From positions 1 through 24,063 of the forward strand of contig CAJNDS010001304.1 in assembly GCA_905221605.1 (NCBI GenBank): a stretch of 24,063 nt of DNA, given 5' to 3'. Under the pieces are notes generated by a model, which was not told the DNA's origin, made no database searches, and saw only the letters and a list, made by a program, of their open reading frames with translations. Made by a program: the position numbers and the translations under genes. Shown in pieces: positions 1-8,641 of this stretch. Position 1 is the stretch's first letter, and every line of letters begins with the position of its first letter. The stretch comes from Symbiodinium natans (taxonomy: Eukaryota; Sar; Dinophyceae; Suessiales; Symbiodiniaceae).

Positions 1-535
1 AAATAATTAAATCCGAAAGGGGGGGGGGGGGCAGCCCGGGCCCCCCCCCTTCCCCAGAATTAAATAATTTAAATACTTTACATCCGAAAGGGGCGTTTCG
101 GGTACTTATTTAATTATTTAATTCTGGTAAGGGGGTTGGCCCGGTCGTCCGGCCCCCCCCCCCCATTTCGGATTTAAATTATTTAAATTATTTAATTTAT
201 TTAAATTATTTAAATTATTTAAATTATGTAAATTATTTAAATTATTTAATTCCGGGGGGGGGGGAATTAAATAATTTAAATAATTTAAATCCGAACCCCC
301 CCTTTCGCATTTAAATTACTTAAATTATTTAATTCCACCCCCTGAATTAAATAATTTAAATAATTTAAATAATTTAAGTAATTTAAATAATTTAAATAAA
401 TTAAATCCGAAAAGAGGGGGGGGGGGGGCAGGACCGGGCCCCCCCCCTTCCCAGAATTAAATAATTTTAATAATTTAAATCCGAAACGCCCCTTTCGGAT
501 TTAAATTATTTAAATTATTTAATTCTGGGCAGACG
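1..535. repeat. AT-palindrome / poly-G:poly-C array
   Basis: The block alternates AT-rich tracts built on a 9-bp AATTTAAAT period with runs of about 7 to 13 G or C. Most AT tracts end in ATCCGAAA next to a G run, or start with TTTCGGAT after a C run, so neighbouring modules are inverted copies of one another. No open frame here looks coding. The G runs could form quadruplexes and the AT arms cruciforms. Long homopolymers at a window edge also make assembly or base-calling error possible. Confidence 0.8.
450..529. repeat. Near-perfect 37-bp-arm hairpin
   Basis: The arm at 450-486 (CCCAGAATT... to ...ATCCGAAA) is the reverse complement of 493-529, with one mismatch in 37 positions and a 6-base loop, CGCCCC. 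It is the cleanest of the palindromic modules in this array. A less perfect relative lies at about 56-128. Confidence 0.85.
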
Positions 536-981
536 TTGCGCGTGGACCTTGCCGTACTTCATCATGTCCCTCTTCTCGGCCTACTTCTGCTCTTTTCCTT
601 ACTCTTCTCCTTTTCATAAATTCTTCCTCTTTAGTTGTTCTTATTTCGAAAAGAAAGAGGGAAGGGAGAGATAAGGGAGATAGGATAGATAAAGAAGAGT
701 GCCATCTTCTCTGCGCCTCGTTTTGTCTCTCCCTCTTCTCTATTCATCTCTCTTCTGTTCTTTTCTTTGCTATTCCACTGAAATTGGATTCCCTGTATCT
801 CTCCTCTGTCCTTCTCTCTCGCTCCTCTTCTCCTGTTCCCCTCTAAACGATTGCTCTTTACAGATAGGTGCCCTCCCTCCTCGTCAGGAAATCTCTTTTT
901 CGCTTATTTTGCTTTTTGAAGCGAATAAAACAACGGATAAGAGAGGAAAGGGAATGACTAAGTAAAGACAGGAGCTCTTCA

Positions 982-1107
982 ATAGGTGCCCTCCCTCCTC
1001 TTCAGGAAATCTCTTTTCCCTTATTTTGCTTTTTGAAGCGAAGAAAACAACAGATAAGAAGAGAGGAAAGGGAATGACTAAGTAAAGAGAGGAGCTCTTC
1101 AATTTCC
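982..1107 (+). repeat. Left inverted arm, copy A
   Basis: This segment, from ATAGGTGCCCTCC to GAGCTCTTCAATTTCC, recurs in reverse complement at 2400-2533 with scattered mismatches. Together the arms enclose the satellite monomers. The same arrangement in copy B is 3276-3402 against 4629-4764. Confidence 0.75.
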
Positions 1108-1209
1108 CTCCCTATATCTGATGTTACTTTTCCTTCTTGGGCGGTGCCCTTCTTTCTCCCTTGAAGATGCAGAAAACGATCAGGAAGGGCACCCGTTCCA
1201 TCGCCCGTA

Positions 1210-1595
1210 TATAGACAGAGATAAATCATGAGCATCAGCTGGGTTTGCTGCCGATCCAAAATGGGCGTCCCTTTTAATCGCCTTCTGTGTCTTGAAACGA
1301 GCAAAAGGGGCACCCTTACTAAGTGTTTTCTTGTAGTGTCCCTTTTCTTCGCTTGAAGACGCAGAAAACGATCCAAAAAGGACACCCGTTCCATCGCCCA
1401 TATATGGGGACAGAGATAAATCATGAGCATCAGCTGGGTTTGCTGCCAATCCAAAATGGGCGCCCCTTTTAATCGCTTGCTGTGTCTTCAAACGAGCAAA
1501 AGGGACAGCCTAAGTGTTTCCTTGTGGTGTCCCTTTTCTTCGCTTGAAGATGCAGAAAACGATCTAAAAGGACACCTGTTCCATCGCCCATATAT

Positions 1596-1643
<48 letters not shown>

Positions 1644-1830
1644 TGAGCATCAGCTGGGTTGGCTGCCAATCCAAAACGGGCGTCCCTTTTAATCGCTTTC
1701 TGTGTCTTCAAACGAGCAAAAGGGACACCCTAAGTGCTTTCTTGTGGGGTGTCCCTTTTCCTCGCTTGAAGATGCAGAAAACGATCAAAAAGGACACCCA
1801 TTCCATCGCCCATATATAGGGAGAGAGAGA

Positions 1831-1878
<48 letters not shown>

Positions 1879-2090
1879 ATCATGAGCATCAGCTGGGTTG
1901 GCTGCCAATCCAAAATGGACGTCCCTTTTAATCGCTTTCTGTGTCTTCAAACGAACAAAAGAAAACACCTAGGTTCCTCACTTGAAGATCAGAAAACGGC
2001 CCAACAAGGACACCCGTTCCATCGCCCATATATGGAGAGAGAGAGAGAGGGAGAAGGGAAAAAATCATGAGCATCAGCTGGGTTTGCTTA
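1210..2090 (+). repeat. Satellite monomers in copy A (5 copies)
   Basis: Monomers share ATGAGCATCAGCTGGGTT, beginning at 1228, 1423, 1643, 1882 and 2067, with periods of 195, 220, 239 and 185 bases. Each carries CCATCGCCCATATAT followed by a GA run, then AATCATGAGCATC. Differences in GA-run length account for most of the period variation. Better copies contain a 13-bp inverted repeat (AAAAGGGACACCC / GGGTGTCCCTTTT). Confidence 0.9.
1599..1638 (+). repeat. (GA)n microsatellite
   Basis: A near-pure GA run of about 40 bases inside a satellite monomer. A longer, slightly interrupted run lies at 1819-1874. The equivalent positions in copy B are much shorter. Confidence 0.9.
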
Positions 2091-2399
2091 CATGTTCATT
2101 GTTATTCCTGTTGTTTTTTCTAACGGAAATGAACAAGAGAAGAGAAAAATAAGAACCAGAGGAAAGATGAAAACGAGCACCATCTTCTTTTTGCCTGACT
2201 TTTGCATTTCGCCTGTCCTCATTTCTCTTCCATTCTTTTCATTGCTCTTCCATTTAGAGTTGCATTCCTTTTGATCTCTCCTCTCTCCTTTCTCTCTGCC
2301 TTCTCTTCTCTTGTTCTCCTTTAAATCTCAAAAACACACAAAAGGAAGTTTCTTTTCCTTGTTGAATGAAGAATGAAAAAAGAAGAAAAGAGATAGGGA

Positions 2400-2533
2400 A
2401 AGAAATTGAAGAGCTCCACTGCCTATTGGTTCATTCCATTTCCTCTCTTTCTATGTGTTGTTTTCCTTGTCGTTTCAGAAAGCAAGCAAAATAAGGGCAA
2501 GGGGGCTTCCTGAAGAGGAGAGAGGGCACCTAT
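2400..2533 (-). repeat. Right inverted arm, copy A
   Basis: Reverse-complement partner of 982-1107. Recognisable shared blocks include TTGAAGAGCTCC, TTCCTCTCTTTCTAT, GCAAAATAAGGG, TTCCTGAAGAGGAG and GAGGGCACCTAT. The arms are not identical, so the inversion is older than the A/B tandem duplication, whose copies are far more alike. Confidence 0.75.
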
Positions 2534-3275
2534 CTGCGAAGAGGTCTTGTCCTTTTTAATAATAGGGGAAAAGAGAGAGACAAGGAAGGGAGAGATGATA
2601 GATAAAGAAGAGTGCCATCTTCTTTGCGCCTTGTTGTGTTCCTCCGTCTCCTTGTTCCTTGTCTCCTCTCTTCTGTTCAGTACCCTTCCAGAAAATTAAA
2701 ATGGCCTCCTTGTTGTCTCTCCTCTCTCACTTCCCTTTCCCTTCTCTCCTTCTGTTTCCGTTTAACTGATAAAACACAAGACAGGAACTTGTATGATAAA
2801 GCAGTGGAAGGTAAAGCAGAGGGTGACTCCTTGCGCTTGGACCTTGCCGTACTTCATCATGTCCCTCTTCTCGGCCTACTTCTGCTCTTTTCCTTACTCT
2901 TCTCCTTTTCATAAATTCTTCCTCTTTAGTTGTTCTTATTTCGAAAAGAAAGAGGGAAGGGAGAGATAAGGGAGATAGGATAGATAAAGAAGAGTGCCAT
3001 CTTCTCTGCGCCTTGTTTTGTCTCTCCCTCTTCTCTATTCATCTCTCTTCTATTTTTTTCTTTGCTGTTCTATTGAAAATGGATTCCCTGTATCTCTCCT
3101 CTGTCCTTCTCTCTCGCTCCTCTTCTCCTGTTCCCCTCTAAACGATTGCTCTTTACAGATAGGTGCCCTCCCTCCTCGTCAGGAAATCTTTTTTCGCTTA
3201 TTTTGCTTTTTGAAGCGAATAAAACAACGGATAAGAGAGGAAAGGGAATGACTAAGTAAAGACAGGAGCTCTTCA

Positions 3276-3402
3276 ATAGGTGCCCTCCCTCCTCTTCAGG
3301 AAATCTCTTTTCCCTGATTTTGCTTTTTGAAGCGAAGAAAACAACAGATAAGAAGAGAGGAAAGGGAATGACTAAGTAAAGAGAGGAGCTCTTCAATTTC
3401 CC
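3276..3402 (+). repeat. Left inverted arm, copy B
   Basis: Tandem-copy counterpart of 982-1107. It pairs in inverted orientation with 4629-4764. Confidence 0.75.
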
Positions 3403-3499
3403 TCCCTATATCTGATGTTACTTTTCCTTCTTGGGTGGTGCCCTTCTTTCTCCCTTGAAGATGCAGAAAACGATCAGGAACACCCGTTCCATCGCCCAT

Positions 3500-4310
3500 A
3501 TATAGACAGAGATAAATCATGAGCATCAGCTGGGTTTGCTGCCGGTCCAAAATGGGCGTCCCTTTTAATCGCTTTCTGTGTCTTGAAACGAGCAAAAGGG
3601 GCACCCTTACTAAGTGTTTTCTTGTGGTGTCCCTTTTCTTCGCTTGAAGATGCAGAAAACGATCCAAGAAGGACACCCGTTCCATCGCCCATATATAGAC
3701 AGAGATAAATCATGAGCATCGGCTGGGTTTGCTGCCGATCCAAAATGGGCGTCCCTTTTAATCGCTTTCTGTTTCTTGAAACGAGCAAAAGGGACACCCT
3801 AAGTGTTTCTTGTGGTGTCCCTTTTCTTCGCTTGAAGATGCAGAAAACGATCCAAGAAGGACACCCGTTCCATCGCCCATATATGGGGAGAGAGAGAAAT
3901 CATGAGCATCAGCTGGGTTTGCTGCCAATCCAAAATGGGCGTCCCTTTTAATCGCTTGCTGTGTCTTCAAACGAGCAAAAGGGACACCCTAAGTGCTTTC
4001 TTGTGGGGTGTCCCTTTTCCTCGCTTGAAGATGCAGAAAACGATCAAAAAGGACACCCATTCCATCGCCCATATATATATAGAGAGAGAGAGAGAGAAAA
4101 AATCATGAGCATCAGCTGGGTTGGCTGCCAATCCAAAATGGACGTCCCTTTTAATCGCTTTCTGTGTCTTCAAACGAACAAAAGAAAACACTTAGGTTCC
4201 TCACTTGAAGATGCAGGAAACGGCCCAACAAGGACACCCGTTCCATCGCCCATATATGGAGAGAGAGAGAGAGGGAGAAAGGAAAAAATCATGAGCATCA
4301 GCTGGGTTTG
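3500..4310 (+). repeat. Satellite monomers in copy B (5 copies)
   Basis: The same monomer family as in copy A, with the shared ATGAGCATC(A/G)GCTGGGTT start at 3519, 3712, 3902, 4104 and 4291 and periods of 193, 190, 202 and 187. GA runs are much shorter here than in copy A. Only the runs near 4080-4097 and 4258-4278 are sizeable. Confidence 0.9.
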
Positions 4311-4628
4311 CTTACATGTTCATTGCTATTCCTGTTGTTTTTTTCTAACGGAAATGAACAAGAGAAGAGAAAATTAAGAACCAGAGGAAAGATGAAAACG
4401 AGCACCATCTTCTCTTTGCCTGATTTTTGCATTTCGCCTGTCCTCATTTCTCTTCCATTCTTTTCATTGCTCTTCCATTTAGAGTTGCATTCCTTTTGAT
4501 CTCTCCTCTTTCCTTTCTCTCTCTCTCTCCCTTCTCTTCTCTTGTTCTCCTTTAAATCTCAAAAAAAAACAAAAGGAAGCTTCTTTTCCTTGTTGAATGA
4601 AGAATGAAAAAAGAAGAAAAGAGATAGG

Positions 4629-4764
4629 GAAAGAAATTGAAGAGCTCCATTGCCTATTGGTTCATTCCATTTCCTCTCTTTCTATGTGTTGTTTTCCTTG
4701 TCGTTTCAGAAGGCAAGCAAAATAAGGGCAAGGGGGCTTCCTGAAGAAGAGAGAGGGCACCTAT
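4629..4764 (-). repeat. Right inverted arm, copy B
   Basis: Tandem-copy counterpart of 2400-2533. It has the same blocks (TTGAAGAGCTCC, GCAAAATAAGGG, GAGGGCACCTAT) in the same order. Confidence 0.75.
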
Positions 4765-5048
4765 CTGCGAAGAGGTCTTGTCCTTTTTAATAATAGAGGG
4801 AAAAGGGAGAGACAAGGAAGGGAGAGATGATAGATAAAGAAGAGTGCCATCTTCTTTGCGCCTTGTTGTGTTCCTCCGTCTCCTTGTTTCTTGTCTCCTC
4901 TCTTCTGTTCAGTACCCTTCCAGAAAATTAAAATGGCCTCCTTTTTGTCTCTCCTCTCTCACTTCCCGTTCCCTTCTCTCCTTCTGTTTCCGTTTAACTG
5001 ATAAAACACAAGAAAAGAACTTGAATGATAAAGCCTAGGAAGGTAAAG

Positions 5049-5390
5049 GAGATAAGGGAGACAGGATAGATAAAGAAGAGTGCCATCTTCTCAGCGCCTC
5101 GTTTTGTCTCTCCCTCTTCTCTATTCATCTCTCTTCTATTCTTTTCTTTGCTATTCCACTGAAATTGGATTCCTGTTATCTCTCCCCTCTCCTTCTCTCT
5201 CCCTCCTCTTCTCCTGTTCCCCTCTAAATGACAAAAACACAAGAAAGGAAGAACAAGTGGGGAATGGAAGCCCTTTTCCTGTCTTCTCCTGTTGCAATAC
5301 AGAAGGAAAAGAGCATAGGAGATAAGGAAGGGAATTGAAGAGCTCCTCTCGCTACTTTGTCATGCCCTTTCCTTTCTATCTACCACACCA
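5049..5390. repeat. Deleted third copy of the tandem unit
   Basis: Bases 5049-5228 match the 668-850 part of copy A. The following 5229-5390 resembles the right-hand flank near 2325-2445, including TTGAAGAGCTCC at about 5335. The satellite array and most of the inverted arms are missing, so this reads as an internal-deletion derivative that ends the array. Confidence 0.7.
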
Positions 5391-5448
5391 AAACACGACT
5401 CTCAGCTTCCAAATAGACCCTATTTAAGCCACCCACCTCCCCCCCCCC

Positions 5449-5504
5449 AAAACCCTAAACCTTAAACCCTAAACCCTGAACCCTAAACCTAAACCCTAAA
5501 CCCT
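5449..5504 (-). repeat. CCCTAAA telomere-type block
   Basis: About eight CCCTAAA units with single-base variants (CCTTAAA, CCCTGAA, CCTAAA). This is the first of a series of short interstitial telomere-type blocks that continues to 8545. Confidence 0.9.
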
Positions 5505-5507
5505 CAG

Positions 5508-5624
5508 GAGCTTGTTGAGAGGTTCAGGCCTCAAAGCGCTGTGAGGTACATCAGGCCGGGCGAGAGCCTGCCAGAGACTGATCCGCTTTATCCGCCCCAG
5601 CCCGAGCTTCGCCGTAGGCCTTGA
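5508..5624 (+). CDS. Exon-like open stretch between telomere blocks
   Basis: A CAG at 5505-5507 is followed by G, the AG|G acceptor form seen at the better-supported exons of this window. From 5508 the frame reads 38 codons, beginning ELVERFRP and including RYIRPGESLPETDPLYPP, to TGA at 5622-5624. Composition is protein-like and unlike the repeats on both sides. I do not recognise the protein. There is no partner exon in sight, so it may be a stranded exon fragment or chance. Confidence 0.25.
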   Translation, partial: ELVERFRPQSAVRYIRPGESLPETDPLYPPQPELRRRP

Positions 5625-5661
5625 GCCTAAGGCCCCAGGTCATCAGGACTCCAGCTTGAGG

Positions 5662-5732
5662 GCTAAACCATAAACCCTAAACCCTAAACCCTAAACCCTA
5701 AACCCTAAACCCTAAACCCTAAACCCTAAACC
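5662..5732 (-). repeat. CCCTAAA telomere-type block
   Basis: About nine CCCTAAA units, nearly perfect from about 5674 to 5731. Confidence 0.92.
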
Positions 5733-6046
5733 GTGGTTAGCCATATCCTTGCCTTGCCCGTTTTGGGTAATCATACCACCCGTCACCCCAGTAGAAGATT
5801 ATGCCCATACTCCCCCCTGCATCTCACCAACTATATCACTACTACTTCCCAGTTTCCCAGAGTAAGCGATACCTCATCCAGATAAGGGGAATCCCCCAAA
5901 CATCACCACGAAATCCCCATTACCAAAACCAGCATAGGACTGTCCGATGACCTCCATCAATATTTCCCAAGCTGGTAGTATCACCCCGATGTGGCAATGG
6001 TTTTCGCACAGATTTTATCTGAGTGTTGGGTCGAGAGGCTGTAGTA
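5733..6046. other. Unique non-coding spacer
   Basis: Mixed-composition DNA between two telomere-type blocks. I see no convincing open frame, RNA gene or repeat in it. Confidence 0.5.
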
Positions 6047-6095
6047 AACCCTAAACCCTAGACCCTAAACCCTAAGCCCTAAACCCTAAACCCTA
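6047..6095 (-). repeat. CCCTAAA telomere-type block
   Basis: Seven CCCTAAA-like units with variants CCCTAGA and CCCTAAG. The CCCTAAG variant is the form that dominates much of the right half of the window. Confidence 0.9.
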
Positions 6096-6208
6096 CTGCA
6101 TGCGTGTTCATGCTGGCATTGCGGTAGTCACGGCAACGGTTTCATTCACCCGATGAGGAGTCCAGGCATGTTCACAAACGTTCCACCAAGGGCTTTCGTT
6201 GAGCCTAC

Positions 6209-6272
6209 CCCTAAACCCTAAACCCCAAAAACCTTACACCCTAAACCCCAAACCCCAAACCCCAAACCTACT
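6209..6272 (-). repeat. CCCTAAA / CCCCAAA block
   Basis: Telomere-type units grading from CCCTAAA into CCCCAAA, which is the same family with a T to C change. Confidence 0.85.
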
Positions 6273-6293
6273 TTATTGGCGTCCTTATTATGA

Positions 6294-6343
6294 GGGAATC
6301 CTACTATTCGGGGTTTATATTAGGGGTCCTCTATTTTCGCAAA
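6294..6343 (+). repeat. Dispersed ~50-bp module, copy 1
   Basis: GGGAATCCTACTATTCGGGG followed by TTTATATTAGGGGTCC and CTATTTTCGCAA. A close copy is at 7271-7322 and a partial one at about 8264-8288. Each copy sits beside telomere-type repeats. Confidence 0.7.
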
Positions 6344-6472
6344 CAGAAACCCGTTTTTGGTCCATGCCATCTGGCCGCGTCATGAGAGCCGTTCTTCGTA
6401 AGGAGGCTAAAGCATTTGGAGAGCAACCCTCAATCCAAGAAGAATAAGGCCAACCTTGAGTATCTAATCCTT

Positions 6473-6506
6473 AGGGTTTGGGGTTTGGGGTTTGGGGTTT
6501 AGGGCG
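6473..6506 (+). repeat. TTTGGGG/TTTAGGG block (polarity switch)
   Basis: Short run of TTAGGG, three TTTGGGG and TTTAGGG units. It is the first block in the opposite orientation to the CCCTAAA blocks upstream. Confidence 0.85.
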
Positions 6507-6798
6507 TCTCGCCGCGCAGCGGCAGTAAGTACCATGTGAGAATGCCAACACACCCAGGGTTGTGGGGGGCGGTATGTCGCGCGAAGGCATTTGCTTCCAA
6601 TGCTGTCCAACAATTTTCATCGGTGCTGGTTGCTGTCTCCCCACCCGCCGTAAGCTTTCACAGGCCACCACTCAGACCACTGCCTTTTTAGGGTTGAGGG
6701 CTGTCGCCCCAATTCGTGTGTGCTTCGAACCTTCCATAGTAGGGGGTCAGGCACGAGGTTGGCCGGGGGGGAGGGCAGAGCGACCGGGGGGGGGGTGG

Positions 6799-6957
6799 GT
6801 TTAGGGTTTAGGGTTTAGGGTTAGGGTTGAGGGTTAAGGGTTAAGGGTTTAGGGTTTAGGGTTTAGGGTTTAGGGTTTAGGGCTTAGGGCTTAGGGCTTA
6901 GGGCTTAGGGCCGAGTGGGAATTTAGGGTTTAGGGTGTAGGGTTTAGGGTTTAGGGA
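6799..6957 (+). repeat. TTTAGGG telomere-type block with variants
   Basis: About 22 heptamers, mainly TTTAGGG, with a sub-run of TTAGGGC units (about 6880-6910) and TTAAGGG variants. The TTAGGGC sub-run shows local homogenisation of a variant unit. Confidence 0.9.
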
Positions 6958-6983
6958 AACCCCATACACCCCAAATCCACACA

Positions 6984-7064
6984 CGAGTGAGGCCCGCGCC
7001 TTCCAATGTCAAGTGGATCCGCGAGCTCCAGCAGAAGTGCGCCATAAACTCTGAAAAAGCATAG
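6984..7064 (+). CDS. Exon-like scrap ending in TAG
   Basis: Twenty-six codons from 6984 to a TAG at 7062-7064, reading RVRPAPSNVKWIRELQQKCA and on to the stop. It looks like real protein sequence rather than translated repeat, and it lies between two telomere-type blocks. I cannot assign a family. It is too short to call without transcript or homology evidence. Confidence 0.2.
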   Translation, partial: RVRPAPSNVKWIRELQQKCAINSEKA

Positions 7065-7068
7065 GCTT

Positions 7069-7280
7069 GTATAACAACACATGGGAGTTTACAAAATAGG
7101 GTTTAGGGTTTAGGGTTCACACAAAAGGGGGTTGACGAAAATAGGGACAAGGAGGTACTAACAGGGAATCCTGTGTATAACAACACATGGGAGTTTACAA
7201 GAATAGGGTTTAGGGTTTAGGGTTCACACAAAAGGGGGTTGACGAAAATAGGGACAAGGAGGTACTAAAAGCGAATCCTA
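7069..7280 (+). repeat. 106-bp tandem duplication carrying TTTAGGG units
   Basis: GTATAACAACACATGGGAG at 7069 recurs at 7175. Both copies contain three TTTAGGG-like units, then CACACAAAAGGGGGTTGACG and GGGACAAGGAGGTACTAA. The second copy runs into the dispersed module at 7271-7322. Confidence 0.85.
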
Positions 7281-7322
7281 CTATTTGGGGGTCTATATTG
7301 GGGTCCCCTATTTTGTCGCAAC
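7271..7322 (+). repeat. Dispersed ~50-bp module, copy 2
   Basis: GCGAATCCTACTATTTGGGG followed by TCTATATTGGGGTCCC and CTATTTTGTCGCAA, matching 6294-6343 with a few substitutions and indels. Confidence 0.7.
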
Positions 7323-7334
7323 CCCCATATAGCA

Positions 7335-7780
7335 TATAAATAAACATATATATATATGTATCTATATCTATATCTATATATGTAGAATATGTTTCTAAGT
7401 ACAATATTGCACTACTATGTTAAATTGTATTCATATTATTAGAATGTACCAATATCAGACAACACAATCGTATAAAAAAAACACTATCGTTTTGCAACAG
7501 TAGTAATAATATGACGGTGTGATAACACAAGATTACAATAATCCAGCAATGCAATAAAGCAGCCAAACAAGCTTGGGCTTTTCGTAGGGTTTGCTATGGG
7601 GTGAATGCCCTGTAAAACCCAATCTTGAAGGTAGTAAGGGACCATATTTAGGGACCATATATGATCCCCCAAACCGCCCCCCGCCCCCCGCATCTTGCCT
7701 CGGATCCCTACGCCCACGTGTGGGTGTGGTTGGGGCCTACCTCGTGCCCCCTCCCTGTGGTAGGGGTGTGGTTGGGGGTT
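7335..7780. other. AT-rich spacer with TA/TATC microsatellite
   Basis: Begins with a TATA/TATCTA microsatellite (about 7345-7385), then AT-rich unique DNA, then a C/G-rich part with CCCCCCGC and GTGGTTGGGG tracts. The open frames on both strands are short, proline/glycine-rich or low complexity. I see no gene. Confidence 0.55.
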
Positions 7781-7789
7781 AGGGTCTAC

Positions 7790-8034
7790 TGTTTAAGGTT
7801 TAGGGTTTAGGTTTCGGGGTTTAGGGTCGAAGGTTTAGGCCCGTGGTGTGATTGGGGGGCGGGTTGGGGTTAGGATTTGGGGGGGTTGAAGGTTTTAAGA
7901 GACCGGCCGCCCATGCTACCCCTGACCCCCCCCCCCGCGCCTCCCCTGTGGTTGTGTGGGCGTGGTTTGGGGGTTAGGGTTTAGGGTTTACACAAGTATT
8001 GTGTTTAAGGTTTAGCCCCCCGTGCCTGGGTCCG
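7790..8034 (+). repeat. Scattered TTTAGGG units in G/C-tract DNA
   Basis: Small groups of TTTAGGG-like units (about 7797-7830, 7972-7992, 8010-8017) lie among long G and C runs. A GTGGTTG...GGGGGTTAGGG motif near 7725-7790 is repeated loosely at about 7950-7990. Confidence 0.6.
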
Positions 8035-8122
8035 GAAGCCCGAGACCATATAACTACATGGTGTGTGGGTTTATGGGCTTTTGCTGGACAAGAGAGCATT
8101 TGACGCAAATGTTTCCCCCAAC

Positions 8123-8178
8123 AGCCCTAAACCCTAAACCCTAAACCCTAAAAACTAAACCCTAAACCCTAAACCCCT
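8123..8178 (-). repeat. CCCTAAA telomere-type block
   Basis: Seven to eight CCCTAAA units with one AAAACTAAA interruption. Orientation is opposite to the blocks on either side. Confidence 0.9.
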
Positions 8179-8287
8179 TGTGCAAGGTCTTGGGAGCGGG
8201 AGCCGTTTACAAGGACCCCGTGCCCAACTCCTTACTTAGGGGCCCAAATCACCCACGTAAACACAAGGATCCTACTGTTGGGGTATA

Positions 8288-8312
8288 AGGGTTTAGGGTT
8301 TAGGGTCTAGGG
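8288..8312 (+). repeat. Short TTTAGGG block
   Basis: Three TTTAGGG-like units (the last is TCTAGGG) marking another polarity switch. Confidence 0.75.
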
Positions 8313-8456
8313 TAAGGGGGATTTCGAAAAGTACTTGGAGGGAGGTTCAGGGTACTTAGTAACCCACTATAAGTGTAGTTATGCCCACATATAAGGTCCT
8401 TAGGTACCCGAACAGGATTATGATTGGGTCTTAAGTACAGTTATCATTGGGTTACT

Positions 8457-8545
8457 ACCCCTAAACCCCTAAACCCCAAACCCCAAACCCCAAACCCCAA
8501 ACCCTAAACCCGAAACCCTAAACCCTAAACCCTAAACCCTAAACT
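8457..8545 (-). repeat. CCCCAAA to CCCTAAA block
   Basis: About twelve units that pass from CCCCTAAA through CCCCAAA to CCCTAAA. This is the last telomere-type block before the coding part of the window. Confidence 0.9.
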
Positions 8546-8641
8546 TAGGAGTTTTCAGAAAGCCCGGTGGAGAGTCCCCCCCCGGAACTGGGTAGAAATA
8601 TTCTTAAATAGTTTGGCTTGGGGTTACAATTCTTCCAACAA

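Larger units (their letters stand above)
544..2838. repeat. 2.3-kb tandem unit, copy A
   Basis: The sequence starting GGACCTTGCCGTACTTC at 544 recurs at 2839, an offset of 2295 bases, and the two copies read alike almost base for base. The unit has pyrimidine-rich flanks, a ~120-bp direct duplication (about 860-983 and 984-1103), five satellite monomers at 1228-2090, and an inverted copy of the left arm at 2400-2533. It contains no credible gene. The open frames inside are translations of CT-rich or satellite DNA. Confidence 0.85.
2839..5048. repeat. 2.3-kb tandem unit, copy B
   Basis: This is a second copy of the 544-2838 unit, with the same order of parts: CT-rich flank, direct duplication, left arm 3276-3402, five monomers starting at 3519, 3712, 3902, 4104 and 4291, and right arm 4629-4764. 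It differs by single bases, small indels and shorter GA microsatellites. At about 5046 it breaks off into a third, shorter copy. Confidence 0.85.

Noticed and set aside
699-5325. Many 60-150-codon open frames, e.g. the repeated MPSSLRLV- and MSISWVC-type peptides on the + strand and IWAMERVSFL-type peptides on the - strand.
   Set aside because: They repeat with the tandem unit, occur in several frames of the same DNA, use GTG/TTG starts, and include translated GA microsatellite (RERERE, SLSLSL). They are products of repeat composition.
6199-6804. Open frames of ~66-82 codons on both strands around 6199-6804.
   Set aside because: They begin in translated telomere repeat (NPKPQKPYTLNPKP) and have no recognisable domain. 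Only the tail near 6400-6447 looks exon-like, and it is mentioned as a finding.
7210-7404. Minus-strand frame with YIDIDIDTYIYMFIYM.
   Set aside because: Translation of a TATCTA/TATATA microsatellite.
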